From assembly GCA_017744715.1 (NCBI GenBank), contig JAGIAT010000012.1:186001-250000 (forward strand): a stretch of 64,000 nucleotides of DNA. The letters are read 5' to 3'. The position numbers were made by a program, and so were the translations under genes. The notes beneath the pieces were generated by a model. The model made no database searches and had not been told where the DNA came from. It worked only from the letters and a program-made list of their open reading frames with translations. Below are positions 53,911-63,088 of the stretch, one piece after another; positions within the stretch are counted from its first letter, which is position 1, and each line of letters starts with the position of its first letter. The DNA is from Niabella sp. Lineage in GTDB: Bacteria > Bacteroidota > Bacteroidia > Chitinophagales > Chitinophagaceae.

Positions 53911-55506
53911 ATGCCTATCAGAATGACGGATGACCCCAATAGCGGGGATAACGACTTTAATGACGACCGTGGTGGTGGAGGCTCCGGCCCGGGTGGCGGC
54001 GGAAGCGGACTGTTCGGATTACTGCCGTTATTGCTGGGACTGTTCCGGGGAAAGGGGATCATTGTATTGGTGGTCATTGCTGCTGCTGTTTATTTCCTGG
54101 GCGGGCGTGGCGGCTGCAGTAATATCGGCGGTTTAAGTGATGCGGCGCAGCAATTATTCTCTCAAAGTGGTTACAGCTATAGCCCCAATGAGTTTAATAA
54201 AGCGAAGATCTACGAAGGCCTGGAAGAAAATAATAACAAAAACCCGCTGCCGGAAGCCGTATCCCTGCTGCGTTTTGCGCCTCCGAGAGGGGACCAGGGA
54301 CAGCAGGGAAGCTGCGTGGCCTGGAGCAGTGCCTATGCGGCGCAAACCATTTTAACGGCAGCTTCAACCGGTCAGGATCCGAGTGCCATTGCATTCAGCC
54401 CTTCGTATTTATACAACCAGATCCGCCTGGGCAGCGACTGCCAGGGCTCCTACATACAACGGGCAATGGAAGCCATGAAAGCAAATGGCGGTGTTCCGTT
54501 GCGTGCTTATCCGTACGATGACCAGGATTGCAGCCGGACGCCGGATGGCGCAGCGCTTCAGGCCGGGCGCCAGCATACCATTCATGGCTTTACCCGTCTG
54601 ACGGAGGGCGATAACCTGAACCAGATCAGCGTACGGGCACTCAAAGAACATCTGGCCAAGGATGCACCGGTGGTGATTGGTATGATGGTGGGGCAAAGTT
54701 TTATGCAGGATATGATGGGAAAGGACCTCTGGCAACCGCAGGGTATGGATCAGTCGCAGGTAGGTATGGGCGGCCATGCAATGTGTGTGATCGGGTATGA
54801 TGACCGGAAATACGGCGGCGCCTTTCAGATCATGAACAGCTGGACGCCTCAATGGGGAACCAATGGTGTGGCCTGGGTGCGCTACGGCGATTTTAAGAAT
54901 TATGTACGTGAGGCGTATGGTGTTGATCCGCTGCCTAAAGCTGCCAACGTAGCAGCCATGCCGCTGGAATGTAACGTAGGCCTGGTAGACAACAGCACCA
55001 AACAATACATCCGGTTGAAATCAACCGGCAGCAATGCCTTCCAGACCGTAACGCCGATAAAAGTGGGTACCCGTTTTAAAATGGAGGTAAAAAACAGTAC
55101 CGAATGTTATATTTATATTTTTGGCCAGGAAACTACCGGTAGCAGCTATGTGCTGTTTCCCTATCTGAAACCCGGGCAGGCGGTTTCAAAGCATTCGCCT
55201 TATTGCGGGATCACCGGTTACCGGTTGTTTCCAAGGTCAGAATCCATGGAGGCGGATAACCAGGGTACCAGGGACCAGATCGCTATTGTGGCCAGCAAAA
55301 AGGAACTGGATTATAACCGGCTGAATGATGCCATCACTGCCAGCACCCAAACCACCTATGCCGGCAAGGTAAACGAGGCCTTGAGAAGCCTGCTGGCTCC
55401 CGGGGTTGTTTATAACAGTACGCCCGATGGCCGTATTTATTTAAAAGCCACCGCAAACGCAGGTCAGGCCGCTGTTACCATTGTAGCCTTTGACAAGGTG
55501 CCCTGA
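53911..55506 (+). CDS. Papain-family (C1) cysteine peptidase with C-terminal DUF4384-like domain
   Basis: This protein of 531 residues has a glycine-rich N-terminal stretch (about 20-32), one membrane segment (about 50-63), and then a C1 peptidase domain. The oxyanion glutamine is Q129 and the nucleophile C135 in QGSCVAW. H289 lies in GGHAMCVIGYDD and N309 in MNSWTPQWG. After residue ~345 follows a DUF4384-type domain with CYIYIFGQ and YVLFPYL. The N-terminal anchor leaves the enzyme facing the periplasm or surface. No propeptide is obvious. A strong terminator follows the stop. Confidence 0.92.
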   Translation: MPIRMTDDPNSGDNDFNDDRGGGGSGPGGGGSGLFGLLPLLLGLFRGKGIIVLVVIAAAVYFLGGRGGCSNIGGLSDAAQQLFSQSGYSYSPNEFNKAKIYEGLEENNNKNPLPEAVSLLRFAPPRGDQGQQGSCVAWSSAYAAQTILTAASTGQDPSAIAFSPSYLYNQIRLGSDCQGSYIQRAMEAMKANGGVPLRAYPYDDQDCSRTPDGAALQAGRQHTIHGFTRLTEGDNLNQISVRALKEHLAKDAPVVIGMMVGQSFMQDMMGKDLWQPQGMDQSQVGMGGHAMCVIGYDDRKYGGAFQIMNSWTPQWGTNGVAWVRYGDFKNYVREAYGVDPLPKAANVAAMPLECNVGLVDNSTKQYIRLKSTGSNAFQTVTPIKVGTRFKMEVKNSTECYIYIFGQETTGSSYVLFPYLKPGQAVSKHSPYCGITGYRLFPRSESMEADNQGTRDQIAIVASKKELDYNRLNDAITASTQTTYAGKVNEALRSLLAPGVVYNSTPDGRIYLKATANAGQAAVTIVAFDKVP

Positions 55507-55548
55507 CGGGGGACCTGGCGTATAAAAAATATAGGAAGATTTTAGTTG

Positions 55549-55591
55549 AAACCGGTTTGTGCGCGGCTGTCGGGCGCAAACCGGTTTTTTT
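55549..55591. terminator. Bidirectional terminator between the peptidase and transglutaminase-like genes
   Basis: A 14-bp stem (55549-55562 with 55574-55587, one wobble pair) opens with AAACCGGTTTG and closes with CAAACCGGTTT, followed by seven T. It lies between two converging genes and can serve the + strand gene, and partly the other. Confidence 0.85.
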
Positions 55592-55593
55592 AA

Positions 55594-56823
55594 TTAATTG
55601 AGCGGAATGCCAAACCAGCTAAGCTTTCGCTCATAAAACATAGCTTTGCGCTTGGATTTGGATTTAGAGAGATATTCGTCCAGCCAGTCTTTTTGTTCCT
55701 TTAGCTGTGGTTGAAGTGAGCGGATGGACTTTTGCAGGGATGCTTTTGCGGAAGACACATTGGGAAACGCATCATCTACCTTTGATAACCGCTCTGTGAT
55801 GCTGGTAAAAGCCCGGGCTGCTGTATCAAACATTTCCTTAACGGCCGCATCCGGTTTCAACGGGGTGAACTGATGATTGCGATAATCGATATATTGGTTA
55901 ATCAGGATGATGGCGTCGTTATAATCATCCGTGATGCGATTGATGGTATCCACGGCAGCCTGCTGTTTTTCATTCTGTTCCTTTATCCGGAGGTTTTCCA
56001 GCTGCATTTTTAAATGGTGCAGGCGATCAAAGATCATGGCGTTGCGTACCCCGTTTTTTTCGATGCGGTAAATGGCACCCTGTAGCTGCAGTTGCAGACC
56101 GGCCTGATCGTATGCCCGGATCGAATCCTGGTAATTGAAAAAAGGCTGGTCCTGGTTTTGAACCGCCTTGTTCTCATAGAACTGGGCCGTGGTTACGGGG
56201 TGGTTCAGGAACTGCCACAGGTAATCAAAGGGCATATGTGACCGGATCAGTTTTTCGGGCTTCACCAGATAATAGTCATTGTTCAGTTTTTTTACAAACT
56301 GTTTATTGGAAACATAGCCGGAGCCCCAGGTAGGATCAAATAAATACCAGGAACCGTCTACCTTTACGGCGCACCAGGCATGGGGAATATAATCGGTAAA
56401 GCCGTTTTGTTTGGTATATCCTTCAATGGTATAAGCTCCCATCGTTAATTGTTTGCAGATAGCGGTAAAGAGCAGTGCAAAATGCTCGCAAATGCCTTTT
56501 CTGTTGGCTAACACCTGCTTTAATTTGTCTTCCCTGTTTTCATAAAAATTAATCGCAAACATATTGGCTACATCATACCCGATATTTTGTGCTACCCAGA
56601 AAAAGGCGGCGCGTACCTGCTCGGGCTCCTTGCTGAAATGCGCGCGGATATAGGTTGCGATATCCGGTACCGAATTTCCGGAAGCATCCGGCATTGCCGC
56701 CATTACCTGGTCTGTTTGGCGGTACGGGTTGGGTGGGGCCGGTTTTTGCTGGGCAGCCGCCAGCGTGGTAAAGGTGCAAATGATCATAAAGGTTACAAGA
56801 ACCCGGGCGCAGTAGGGTCGCAT
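55594..56823 (-). CDS. Secreted transglutaminase-like domain protein
   Basis: This protein of 409 residues has a signal peptide ending near LAAAQ. I start it at 56823 because the longer frame adds a non-signal N-terminus. The transglutaminase-like triad is C112 in RKGICEHFA, H148 in YIPHAWCAV and D163 in YLFDPTWG, all in the usual order. The C-terminal half is helical and charged, without a known domain. Such proteins may be peptidases or cross-linkers at the envelope. It converges on the C1 peptidase gene and has its own near-leaderless promoter. Confidence 0.88.
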   Translation of the reverse strand: MRPYCARVLVTFMIICTFTTLAAAQQKPAPPNPYRQTDQVMAAMPDASGNSVPDIATYIRAHFSKEPEQVRAAFFWVAQNIGYDVANMFAINFYENREDKLKQVLANRKGICEHFALLFTAICKQLTMGAYTIEGYTKQNGFTDYIPHAWCAVKVDGSWYLFDPTWGSGYVSNKQFVKKLNNDYYLVKPEKLIRSHMPFDYLWQFLNHPVTTAQFYENKAVQNQDQPFFNYQDSIRAYDQAGLQLQLQGAIYRIEKNGVRNAMIFDRLHHLKMQLENLRIKEQNEKQQAAVDTINRITDDYNDAIILINQYIDYRNHQFTPLKPDAAVKEMFDTAARAFTSITERLSKVDDAFPNVSSAKASLQKSIRSLQPQLKEQKDWLDEYLSKSKSKRKAMFYERKLSWFGIPLN

Positions 56824-56835
56824 ACTATTTTTTCT

Positions 56836-56843
56836 CAAAAATA
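56836..56843 (-). promoter_or_regulatory. TATTTTTG -7 element of the transglutaminase-like gene
   Basis: An exact TAnnTTTG match on the minus strand ends 12 bp before the start codon at 56823, predicting a leader of roughly nine bases. Confidence 0.5.
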
Positions 56844-56997
56844 AGGGTTCGCCGGTATTTTGGCAGACATTGGTTTTTTGATACCGGTCTTTGATAAGGG
56901 CGGCCACTCCTTAAAGAAGGCTCCGTTTTTATGGAAATTGCATCAATCGGCGTCCGGTAATCATTAGATATGCACTGCTTACTCAAATAGAAATACA

Positions 56998-58740
56998 ATG
57001 TTTAAAGTATACGGTTTTATACTATTGGCGGGCTTCCTGGCAACAGAAGCAAGTGCCCAGGCCTGGGGATATGTAAAAGACAAACCGGTGTACAACAACC
57101 TGGACTCGGCATACCGGAACCGGCATGCTGTTTACAATCTTGAACTTTCCAATAGAGCGGTTGTTCCCGGAAAATTGAAATGGATCGGCGACATGCCCAA
57201 TATTACATTTCTGTTTATCTGGGGAAACCTGTCGGATCTGCCACCGGAAGTATTCACATTAAAAAATATACGCCGGCTGGCATTATGGGGCGATTTTGAG
57301 GAGATCCCCGAAGGGATCCGGCACTTTAAAGATCTTGAAATATTAAGCATGCCGCGCAACCGGATCAGGACGGTTCCGGCCTGGATCGGAGAATTGAAAA
57401 AGTTAAAAGGACTCTATCTGGGTGGAAACAGGATTGAAAGCATATCGGATGAATTAGCAAATTGCACGATGCTGGAACACCTGGTGCTGGATAAAAACCA
57501 GTTGGACCATTTGCCTGCAACGCTGATGACATTGCCGCGTCTTAAGAAACTGGATCTGGGAAGCAACCGGCTTACCCGCTTGCCGGAGGGTATTGCGTCT
57601 CTAAAAGGATTAACCGGATTGTCAGCGCCGGGCAACCTGCTAACGGAAGTTCCGGAAGAAATTTCCATGCTCGAACAGCTGGATACACTGGTGTTGTCGG
57701 GCAATCGCCTTTCACAACTGCCTGCAGACTTACACCGGCTGCATGCGCTCAAATTGCTTGATGTATCATTTAATCCCATCGCAAATACGGATTTCACCCT
57801 CCCGGTTTCGCTAAAGCGGTTTTCGGTTGTGAATGGTCAGCTGCACACCTTTCCTGAAGCACTAAAAAACTGCCGGCAACTGGAAGAGTTGGAACTTGCT
57901 CAGTCGGATATTCGAACAATCCCATATTGGATAACTGAATTAACAACGCTGAAGAAGCTTGATTTACGCGGCAATCAGCTGGTGGGGATACCGGCATTTC
58001 TATGCAAGATAAAAACATTGGAATCGCTTGATCTGGCAAATAACCGCATCGATTCGATTACCGGGGTGCTGGAACTGCCTGTATTGAAACGTATGGATCT
58101 TTCGCGCAATCCGATCCGGAACTTTCCCGGTACATGGACTCCGTTGCCGGCGCTTCGTTATTTAAATATATCAGGAACCGGCATATCACTGGAAAACTAT
58201 AACCGTTTTAGGAAAAGGGCGGGCAGTCAAATATATATTAAGCAGGATCTTGTTTATTTTAATGAAGATGAACGGCGCCCCTGTTATCCGGAAAGCGCAT
58301 TGATTGTAGATGCTACCAAAGAAATGGATCCAGTTAATAAAACCGGTGGCCCGGTACCGGAAATCTTTACCAAAGCCGAATTGCTGCCCCGCTTTATAAG
58401 AGGTGATAGTGCGATGGTGGCTTTTTTTAACAGGCATTTGAGATTTCCTGATCTCGGTTCGCCGGGTGTTAACACACATGCTTTTACGGATACGGTGGTG
58501 CTACGATTCATTGTGGCCCCAGAAGGCCGCATATCCGGAATTACGCTATTGTCTTATAAAACGGTTTCGGCAAAAGCAGAAGCGGTACGGTTAACCATAC
58601 AATCCTGCGCTTATTGGAGGCCCGCCCTTCAGGGTGGAAGGGAGGTGAAAGCATATAGGAAAATGGCTTTTATTTTCAGACAGTTTTATGAAAACGGAAT
58701 ACTCAAAAAAACACTGGTAGTAGAACGATGGCCTTACTGA
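56998..58740 (+). CDS. Leucine-rich-repeat protein with C-terminal TonB-type domain
   Basis: This exported protein of 580 residues has a signal peptide ending near ASAQ. From about residue 60 to 400 there are about fifteen leucine-rich repeats with the LxxLxxLxLxxNxLxxLP pattern, for example LKKLDLGSNRLTRLPEGI and LESLDLANNRIDSITGV. From residue ~462 (LLPRFIRGDSAMVAFFNRHL) the chain becomes a TonB C-terminal-like domain, with VVLRFIVAPEGRISGITLL and a WRPALQGGREVKAYRKMAF segment of the right length. No membrane helix precedes this TonB-type domain. The combination suggests an envelope protein that contacts both a partner surface and an outer-membrane receptor. It is well supported at domain level; function is unknown. 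Confidence 0.85.
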   Translation: MFKVYGFILLAGFLATEASAQAWGYVKDKPVYNNLDSAYRNRHAVYNLELSNRAVVPGKLKWIGDMPNITFLFIWGNLSDLPPEVFTLKNIRRLALWGDFEEIPEGIRHFKDLEILSMPRNRIRTVPAWIGELKKLKGLYLGGNRIESISDELANCTMLEHLVLDKNQLDHLPATLMTLPRLKKLDLGSNRLTRLPEGIASLKGLTGLSAPGNLLTEVPEEISMLEQLDTLVLSGNRLSQLPADLHRLHALKLLDVSFNPIANTDFTLPVSLKRFSVVNGQLHTFPEALKNCRQLEELELAQSDIRTIPYWITELTTLKKLDLRGNQLVGIPAFLCKIKTLESLDLANNRIDSITGVLELPVLKRMDLSRNPIRNFPGTWTPLPALRYLNISGTGISLENYNRFRKRAGSQIYIKQDLVYFNEDERRPCYPESALIVDATKEMDPVNKTGGPVPEIFTKAELLPRFIRGDSAMVAFFNRHLRFPDLGSPGVNTHAFTDTVVLRFIVAPEGRISGITLLSYKTVSAKAEAVRLTIQSCAYWRPALQGGREVKAYRKMAFIFRQFYENGILKKTLVVERWPY

Positions 58741-59663
58741 TGCCGGTTTAAAAACGCGCCAATAATATCAGCAGGACCTCGCCCGCGGTCACCATCAATT
58801 GTCGCAATCAGGTGGATAGTGGCGGCCGCTGTACCCCAACCGCACCTGTTTTATACCGTGTAATACACGCATGAAAAATATATTCAAACCTGTTGAAAGC
58901 AGCTGCCGAAGCGGTTTTGAGCGTAAAAGTACCTGTAAAATGGTAATTTAGTAGTAGGTACTACTTTTTTACTACCTCTGTTTTTGGAAATATTGACCTA
59001 AATTTGCCATTAGTCAAAAGCCATGAATAATGCGATTGGAATATACCGGTTCATTATTTCTGGCTTTTAATAAAATGACTATAGCCCTCAATACTGCGTA
59101 GCTGAACCCATTAGAAAGATGCATGAAAATGAAAACGTATTTGGAACAAGATGCCGGATGCGGGGTTTCATTTTTAATCCATAGTTTTTGCTATGGCTGA
59201 TCTGCGTGGCATACAGGGCGGGTTGTTTTAGATGATATACAGTAAGAACAGGGCGTTTGTATACGGCCGTAATCGCGGTGAACCTTATCGGCGCCCGGCG
59301 GCTTTGTTTTTTGAAAAACTAAATGCCGGAAACGTATAAGTCTGCTTTCTTGCGGTGTATAATACATGATGTCAGGATTAAACAAAACGCAACCAAAATA
59401 TGCACATGGATATGACCACTTGCTGCAAAGGATCGGTATTTAAGAACGATTCCTTCTTTCCGGTGAAACCGTTAAGCGGTAGGATAAAGGCCCCTTGGCG
59501 GAAAAAGATCAGTTTGAACAGATAAACATACAACAACTGCAGATAACCACAATAATGCGTAAAATGTACTCCGGCCCGGTTTGGGCAACATGCCGGGTAG
59601 CAGCACAATGCATGGAATATATCTGATGCATATAAAAGATCGCGGCAGCATCGATCGCACTGT
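58741..59663. other. Long non-coding region with promoter-like element and hairpin
   Basis: No convincing gene is present in over 900 bp; small open frames on the minus strand lack any family signal. On the + strand the motif ACTACTTTTTTAC (58960-58972) is followed 26 bp later by TAAATTTG (58999-59006), a consensus -7 element. A near-perfect 17-bp inverted repeat follows at once (59016-59032 with 59052-59068). The same ACTACTYTTTTAC word occurs before the sugar transferase gene (60437). Any transcript from here toward the response regulator would have a leader of ~720 bases. Confidence 0.5.
59016..59068. other. 17-bp inverted repeat, possible RNA hairpin
   Basis: The left arm AAAAGCCATGAATAATG pairs with CATTATTTCTGGCTTTT: 15 Watson-Crick pairs, one wobble and one mismatch, with a 19-base loop. 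It starts 10 bp after a consensus -7 element, so it would form the very start of a transcript. There is no T tract, so it is not a standard terminator. Confidence 0.55.
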
Positions 59664-59691
59664 TATGTTTGCCCGTTCATGTTGGAACGGG
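59664..59691 (+). promoter_or_regulatory. TATGTTTG -7 element with overlapping hairpin, response regulator gene
   Basis: TATGTTTG (59664-59671) matches TAnnTTTG and would give a leader of about 58 bases. CCCGTTC (59672-59678) and GAACGGG (59685-59691) form a perfect 7-bp inverted repeat just at the predicted transcription start, either an operator or a 5' stabilising hairpin. No clear -33 element. Confidence 0.45.
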
Positions 59692-59732
59692 AATGATAAT
59701 AATAATACCACATCTGTACAATATCGTTCAAT

Positions 59733-60386
59733 ATGTATAAAATAAAAGTAGCCGTTTTATCAGGTGAGGAGCTGTTGGGCACTACGCTTATTGCTTTCTT
59801 AAACAAGCAGGCGGAGGTAGAGGTGGTGCATCTGTTTAGAGATGGAGAATCGGCACTTTCTGGTATCGAAAAACAGCCGGTTGATGTATTGCTTTTTGAT
59901 ATTCACCTGCCCGGTATTTCAGGTATAGAGGTGGTTGGCCGGCTAAAGGAACGGTATCCGGTTATGGCGTGCCTGGCACTTACAAGCAAGGACGATGACC
60001 GTACTATTTTTGATACATTGCATGCGGGAGCTTCTGGCTATCTGCTCAGGAATGCAGGTAATACGGCCATTATAGAAGGTATAAAAGATGTACATAGAGG
60101 CGGCTTTCCTATGAGCAGCATGGTTGCCCGGAAGGTGATTAACCGGCTCTTTGTGGCATCCGCACAGGGGTTGAAGTCTGAAAAACTATCCCAACGGGAG
60201 AATGAAATATTGCTGCAGTTGTCAAAAGGGTACCGGTACAAAGAAATAGCCGCGCACTTTTTTATCAGCGTGGAAACCGTGCGCACACACATCCGGAATA
60301 TATATGAAAAGTTGCAGGTAAACTCTAGGGCGGAAGCGATCCGGAAAGTAAAAGACAGCATGCCTGCATCCATCCAGCATACCTGA
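59733..60386 (+). CDS. LuxR/NarL-family response regulator with degenerate receiver
   Basis: This protein of 217 residues has a receiver domain (1-120) and a LuxR helix-turn-helix (about 150-210, LSQRENEILLQLSKGYRYKE, then VETVRTHIRNIYEKL). The phosphoacceptor position is D56 in LLFDIHLPG and the switch threonine is T84. The acidic pair that normally binds Mg is replaced by S10 and G11 in VAVLSGEEL, and the conserved lysine is R106 in GYLLRNA. Phosphorylation may therefore be weak or absent. No kinase gene is adjacent. It is followed 543 bp later by a sugar transferase, so it may control an exopolysaccharide locus. Confidence 0.9.
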   Translation: MYKIKVAVLSGEELLGTTLIAFLNKQAEVEVVHLFRDGESALSGIEKQPVDVLLFDIHLPGISGIEVVGRLKERYPVMACLALTSKDDDRTIFDTLHAGASGYLLRNAGNTAIIEGIKDVHRGGFPMSSMVARKVINRLFVASAQGLKSEKLSQRENEILLQLSKGYRYKEIAAHFFISVETVRTHIRNIYEKLQVNSRAEAIRKVKDSMPASIQHT

Positions 60387-60929
60387 ACGTGTATGCAATG
60401 CTGTTTCATTTCACAATCAAAGACGCATTAAGGAATACTACTCTTTTACCATTTTTTGGTATGGATACTCGGTTTATATTTGCATCGCATTCGGATAACT
60501 ATTAAAAGAAGACTGCTGTTAGCAGGAAATAAGCCCTCTCTGCTACAAACAATGATCCGGGTGGTTTAGAAAATAAGAAGGAGATATTGACGTTACCAGA
60601 TGGACAAAGGTCCATTCATTTAAGTGTATTTAATTAGCTCTGGTGATTTGCGCTTTGTATTTTGAATAGCCCTCAAAACCGGTGCAGAGTTACATCCAGG
60701 ATTTTATGGTGTTGGGAATGGTTCCCCGTGGCAGTATGCCTTATCGGCGTGGTGCATCAGGTATAAATGGATATGCGGAAGCATATCGGTGACGCCTGTT
60801 GCAGTTACCATGTGAGGGCGCATGTTTGATCCGGTTGTATAACCGGTTGCCGCGCGGCGCTGTACTGTTAACGGAATATGCGTAAGTGCTGTTTGTTGAT
60901 TCAATAACTGCTTAAGTAATCCTGATAAA
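60387..60929. other. Long 5' region of the sugar transferase gene with promoter-like element
   Basis: On the + strand ACTACTCTTTTAC (60437-60449) precedes TATATTTG (60475-60482) by 25 bp, repeating the layout at 58960-59006. Between them lies TACCA-TTTTT-TGGTA, a 5-bp inverted repeat. From this promoter the leader to ATG 60930 would be about 440 bases. It contains a small hairpin (CTGCT/AGCAG, 60513-60525). No gene is seen on either strand. Confidence 0.5.
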
Positions 60930-62321
60930 ATGATACGTTTAGATTTACCATTTGTGAAGCGGGTCACGAAGTTTAAGATTGTACTGGACGTGACCGTGTT
61001 GGGCATTTACCTTTTGGTAAAAATGATGTCCATAAATATAGGTTTTCAGGTGATATTGTCTACATTGTTGCTTCAGGGTATTACCTGGTGTGGCATCACG
61101 GACTATTTTAACTGTTACAGCAACCTTTTCTTCAAAGAGTCTACAGCCGTATTTTCGGAAACACTGAAGGTGTTTGTATATTATTCTGTTTGTTCCTGCT
61201 GCGTTTATTTATGCACGTTGTACAATGTGTTGCTTCCACGGGAACTATTGGTTTTTATAGTCAATTACCTCTTGTTTTTTATCAGTTATATCCTGATGAG
61301 CCGGATGGTTTTTTTTGCGCTTCGTAAGTATTGCCGGGAAAAAGGTGGAATTGTACAGCATGTTGTTTTTATTGGCGGATCCGATTCGCTGCAGGAGGTA
61401 ATGCGCCAGATGAATGATCACCGCTATATGGGCTATCATTGCGTGGGCTATTACCATACACATGAGCTGAAATCATTACCGCTTACCTATTTGGGCGACT
61501 ACCGCCAGCTGGATGCGGCAGGCGATATGCATGCGCAGTCGGAAGCGGTAATCAGTTTGTCTGCACTTAGTGTGGATGATGTAAAACGATTTTGTGAACG
61601 GGCAGAGAACTTCCTCATCCGCACCCGCTTTTTACCCGAATTTCTGAGTGTAGGCAAATCTGTCGTAATGCGGAATATGGGCAGCTTCCCGGTATTGAGC
61701 GTGCGCAACGAACCGCTGGAAAAAGAGGGGAGTTCCCTGGTGAAAGATGTTTTTGATTTTGCATTTTCACTGCTGGTTTGCGTATTTGTACTTTCCTGGC
61801 TGATTCCCATCGTGGCATTGCTGATCAAGCTGGAATCGCGCGGGCCGGTATTCTTTATACAGGATCGCTCTGGCCGGGGAGGATCGGTATTTAAGTGCTT
61901 TAAGTTCCGGACGATGCGGGTAAATGCAGCGGCCGACAGCCTGCAGGCAACAAAGGGCGATGCCCGTATCACAAGGGTGGGCGCCTTTTTACGAAAAACC
62001 AGTCTGGACGAATTGCCCCAGTTTATAAATGTATTAAAAGGCGATATGTCGATTGTGGGGCCCAGGCCGCATATGTTATCCCACACTAAAAAATTTACAG
62101 AGGTGATCAGCACCTTCATGGTCCGGCACTATATTAAACCAGGTATTACCGGGTTGGCGCAGGTAAGCGGCTTCCGGGGAGAAACGAATGAACTGTGGCA
62201 GCTGGAAAAACGGGTGGAACATGATATTACCTATGTAGAGAACTGGAACTTTCTGTTGGATCTGAAGATTATATTTCTAACGGTATGGAATATGGTACGG
62301 GGCGAAAAAAATGCCTATTAA
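60930..62321 (+). CDS. Polyprenyl-phosphate sugar transferase (exopolysaccharide initiation)
   Basis: This inner-membrane enzyme of 463 residues transfers a sugar-1-phosphate to undecaprenyl phosphate, the first step of exopolysaccharide synthesis. It has four N-terminal helices, a central Rossmann-like CoA-binding-3 domain (about 135-260, with VVFIGGSDSLQEVM), a further membrane segment (about 280-300), and the catalytic C-terminal domain. That domain shows KCFKFRTMR, SLDELPQFINVLKGDMSIVG, PRPH and KPGITGLAQVSG, all diagnostic of the WcaJ/WbaP family. The sugar donor cannot be told. Downstream, a beta-barrel protein gene starts 47 bp after the stop. Confidence 0.94.
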   Translation: MIRLDLPFVKRVTKFKIVLDVTVLGIYLLVKMMSINIGFQVILSTLLLQGITWCGITDYFNCYSNLFFKESTAVFSETLKVFVYYSVCSCCVYLCTLYNVLLPRELLVFIVNYLLFFISYILMSRMVFFALRKYCREKGGIVQHVVFIGGSDSLQEVMRQMNDHRYMGYHCVGYYHTHELKSLPLTYLGDYRQLDAAGDMHAQSEAVISLSALSVDDVKRFCERAENFLIRTRFLPEFLSVGKSVVMRNMGSFPVLSVRNEPLEKEGSSLVKDVFDFAFSLLVCVFVLSWLIPIVALLIKLESRGPVFFIQDRSGRGGSVFKCFKFRTMRVNAAADSLQATKGDARITRVGAFLRKTSLDELPQFINVLKGDMSIVGPRPHMLSHTKKFTEVISTFMVRHYIKPGITGLAQVSGFRGETNELWQLEKRVEHDITYVENWNFLLDLKIIFLTVWNMVRGEKNAY

Positions 62322-62368
62322 TATGATTGAGCGTATCTAATATCACATTCTTTAAAAGCAAACAACAA

Positions 62369-63067
62369 ATGAAACAACTGTTACTTTTATCTTTTTCAAT
62401 GCTGAGTACGGCAATGATATCTGCGCAAAATGGAAATGATGCTGCGTCTGCCGGAGAACAGCGGTTTTCAGCAGGTATTCATGTAGGAACACAGGGCTTT
62501 GGTGTTCATGTGGGCTACCAGCTCCATCATCGCTGGCTGGCCGGATTGGCAGCCAGTTATGCGCCTTATGGATATACGGCTACCCGAACGCTGGGGAAGA
62601 ATGCATATGATATAAAAATGAAAGAGCAACTTGGCAACGTGCAGGCATTAATCGGGTGGAAGCCTTTCGCCGGTGAACATGCCGGGCGGTTCCTGCATAA
62701 ATTGTATATAAACGGTGGGGTAGCCGCTTTTTATAAGCAGGAAGCAAACGCTACCGCAACACCCAAAAATGATTATCAATATGGCGATATCCTTATTAAA
62801 AAGGAAGACCTGGGAACCGTAAATGCAGCGGTGCAATGGAAGAAAGTGGCTCCCTATGCGGGGCTTGCCCTGCGTGGGTTGAGCCTGGGTGGCAATGTTG
62901 TTTTCAATGCAGACCTGGGAACCTACTATCTTTCAAAGCCTGAAGTGCATATGACAGCAGATAACCTTTTATCTGAAAATACCTCCCAGGAGGCCACCGT
63001 TCAAAAAAACCTGGATAATTACCGGTGGTTGCCGGTATTGCAGGTTGGTGTGGCGTACAAATTCTAA
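62369..63067 (+). CDS. Predicted outer-membrane beta-barrel protein
   Basis: This secreted protein of about 232 residues has its start at ATG 62369 (MKQLLLLSFSMLSTAMISAQ), which gives a signal peptide; the earlier in-frame start does not. The mature part has alternating strands (FSAGIHVGTQGFGVHVGYQL, and WLAGLAASYAPYGYTATR) and a terminal aromatic residue (VGVAYKF). It resembles no specific family. It lies 47 bp after the sugar transferase and 21 bp before the lipoprotein gene, so the three may be co-transcribed. Confidence 0.7.
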   Translation: MKQLLLLSFSMLSTAMISAQNGNDAASAGEQRFSAGIHVGTQGFGVHVGYQLHHRWLAGLAASYAPYGYTATRTLGKNAYDIKMKEQLGNVQALIGWKPFAGEHAGRFLHKLYINGGVAAFYKQEANATATPKNDYQYGDILIKKEDLGTVNAAVQWKKVAPYAGLALRGLSLGGNVVFNADLGTYYLSKPEVHMTADNLLSENTSQEATVQKNLDNYRWLPVLQVGVAYKF

Positions 63068-63088
63068 AGCATATTAAAAATACAGATA

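Noticed and set aside
59191..59711. Small minus-strand open frames in the gap before the response regulator
   Set aside because: They overlap each other in different frames and have no recognisable domain or promoter.
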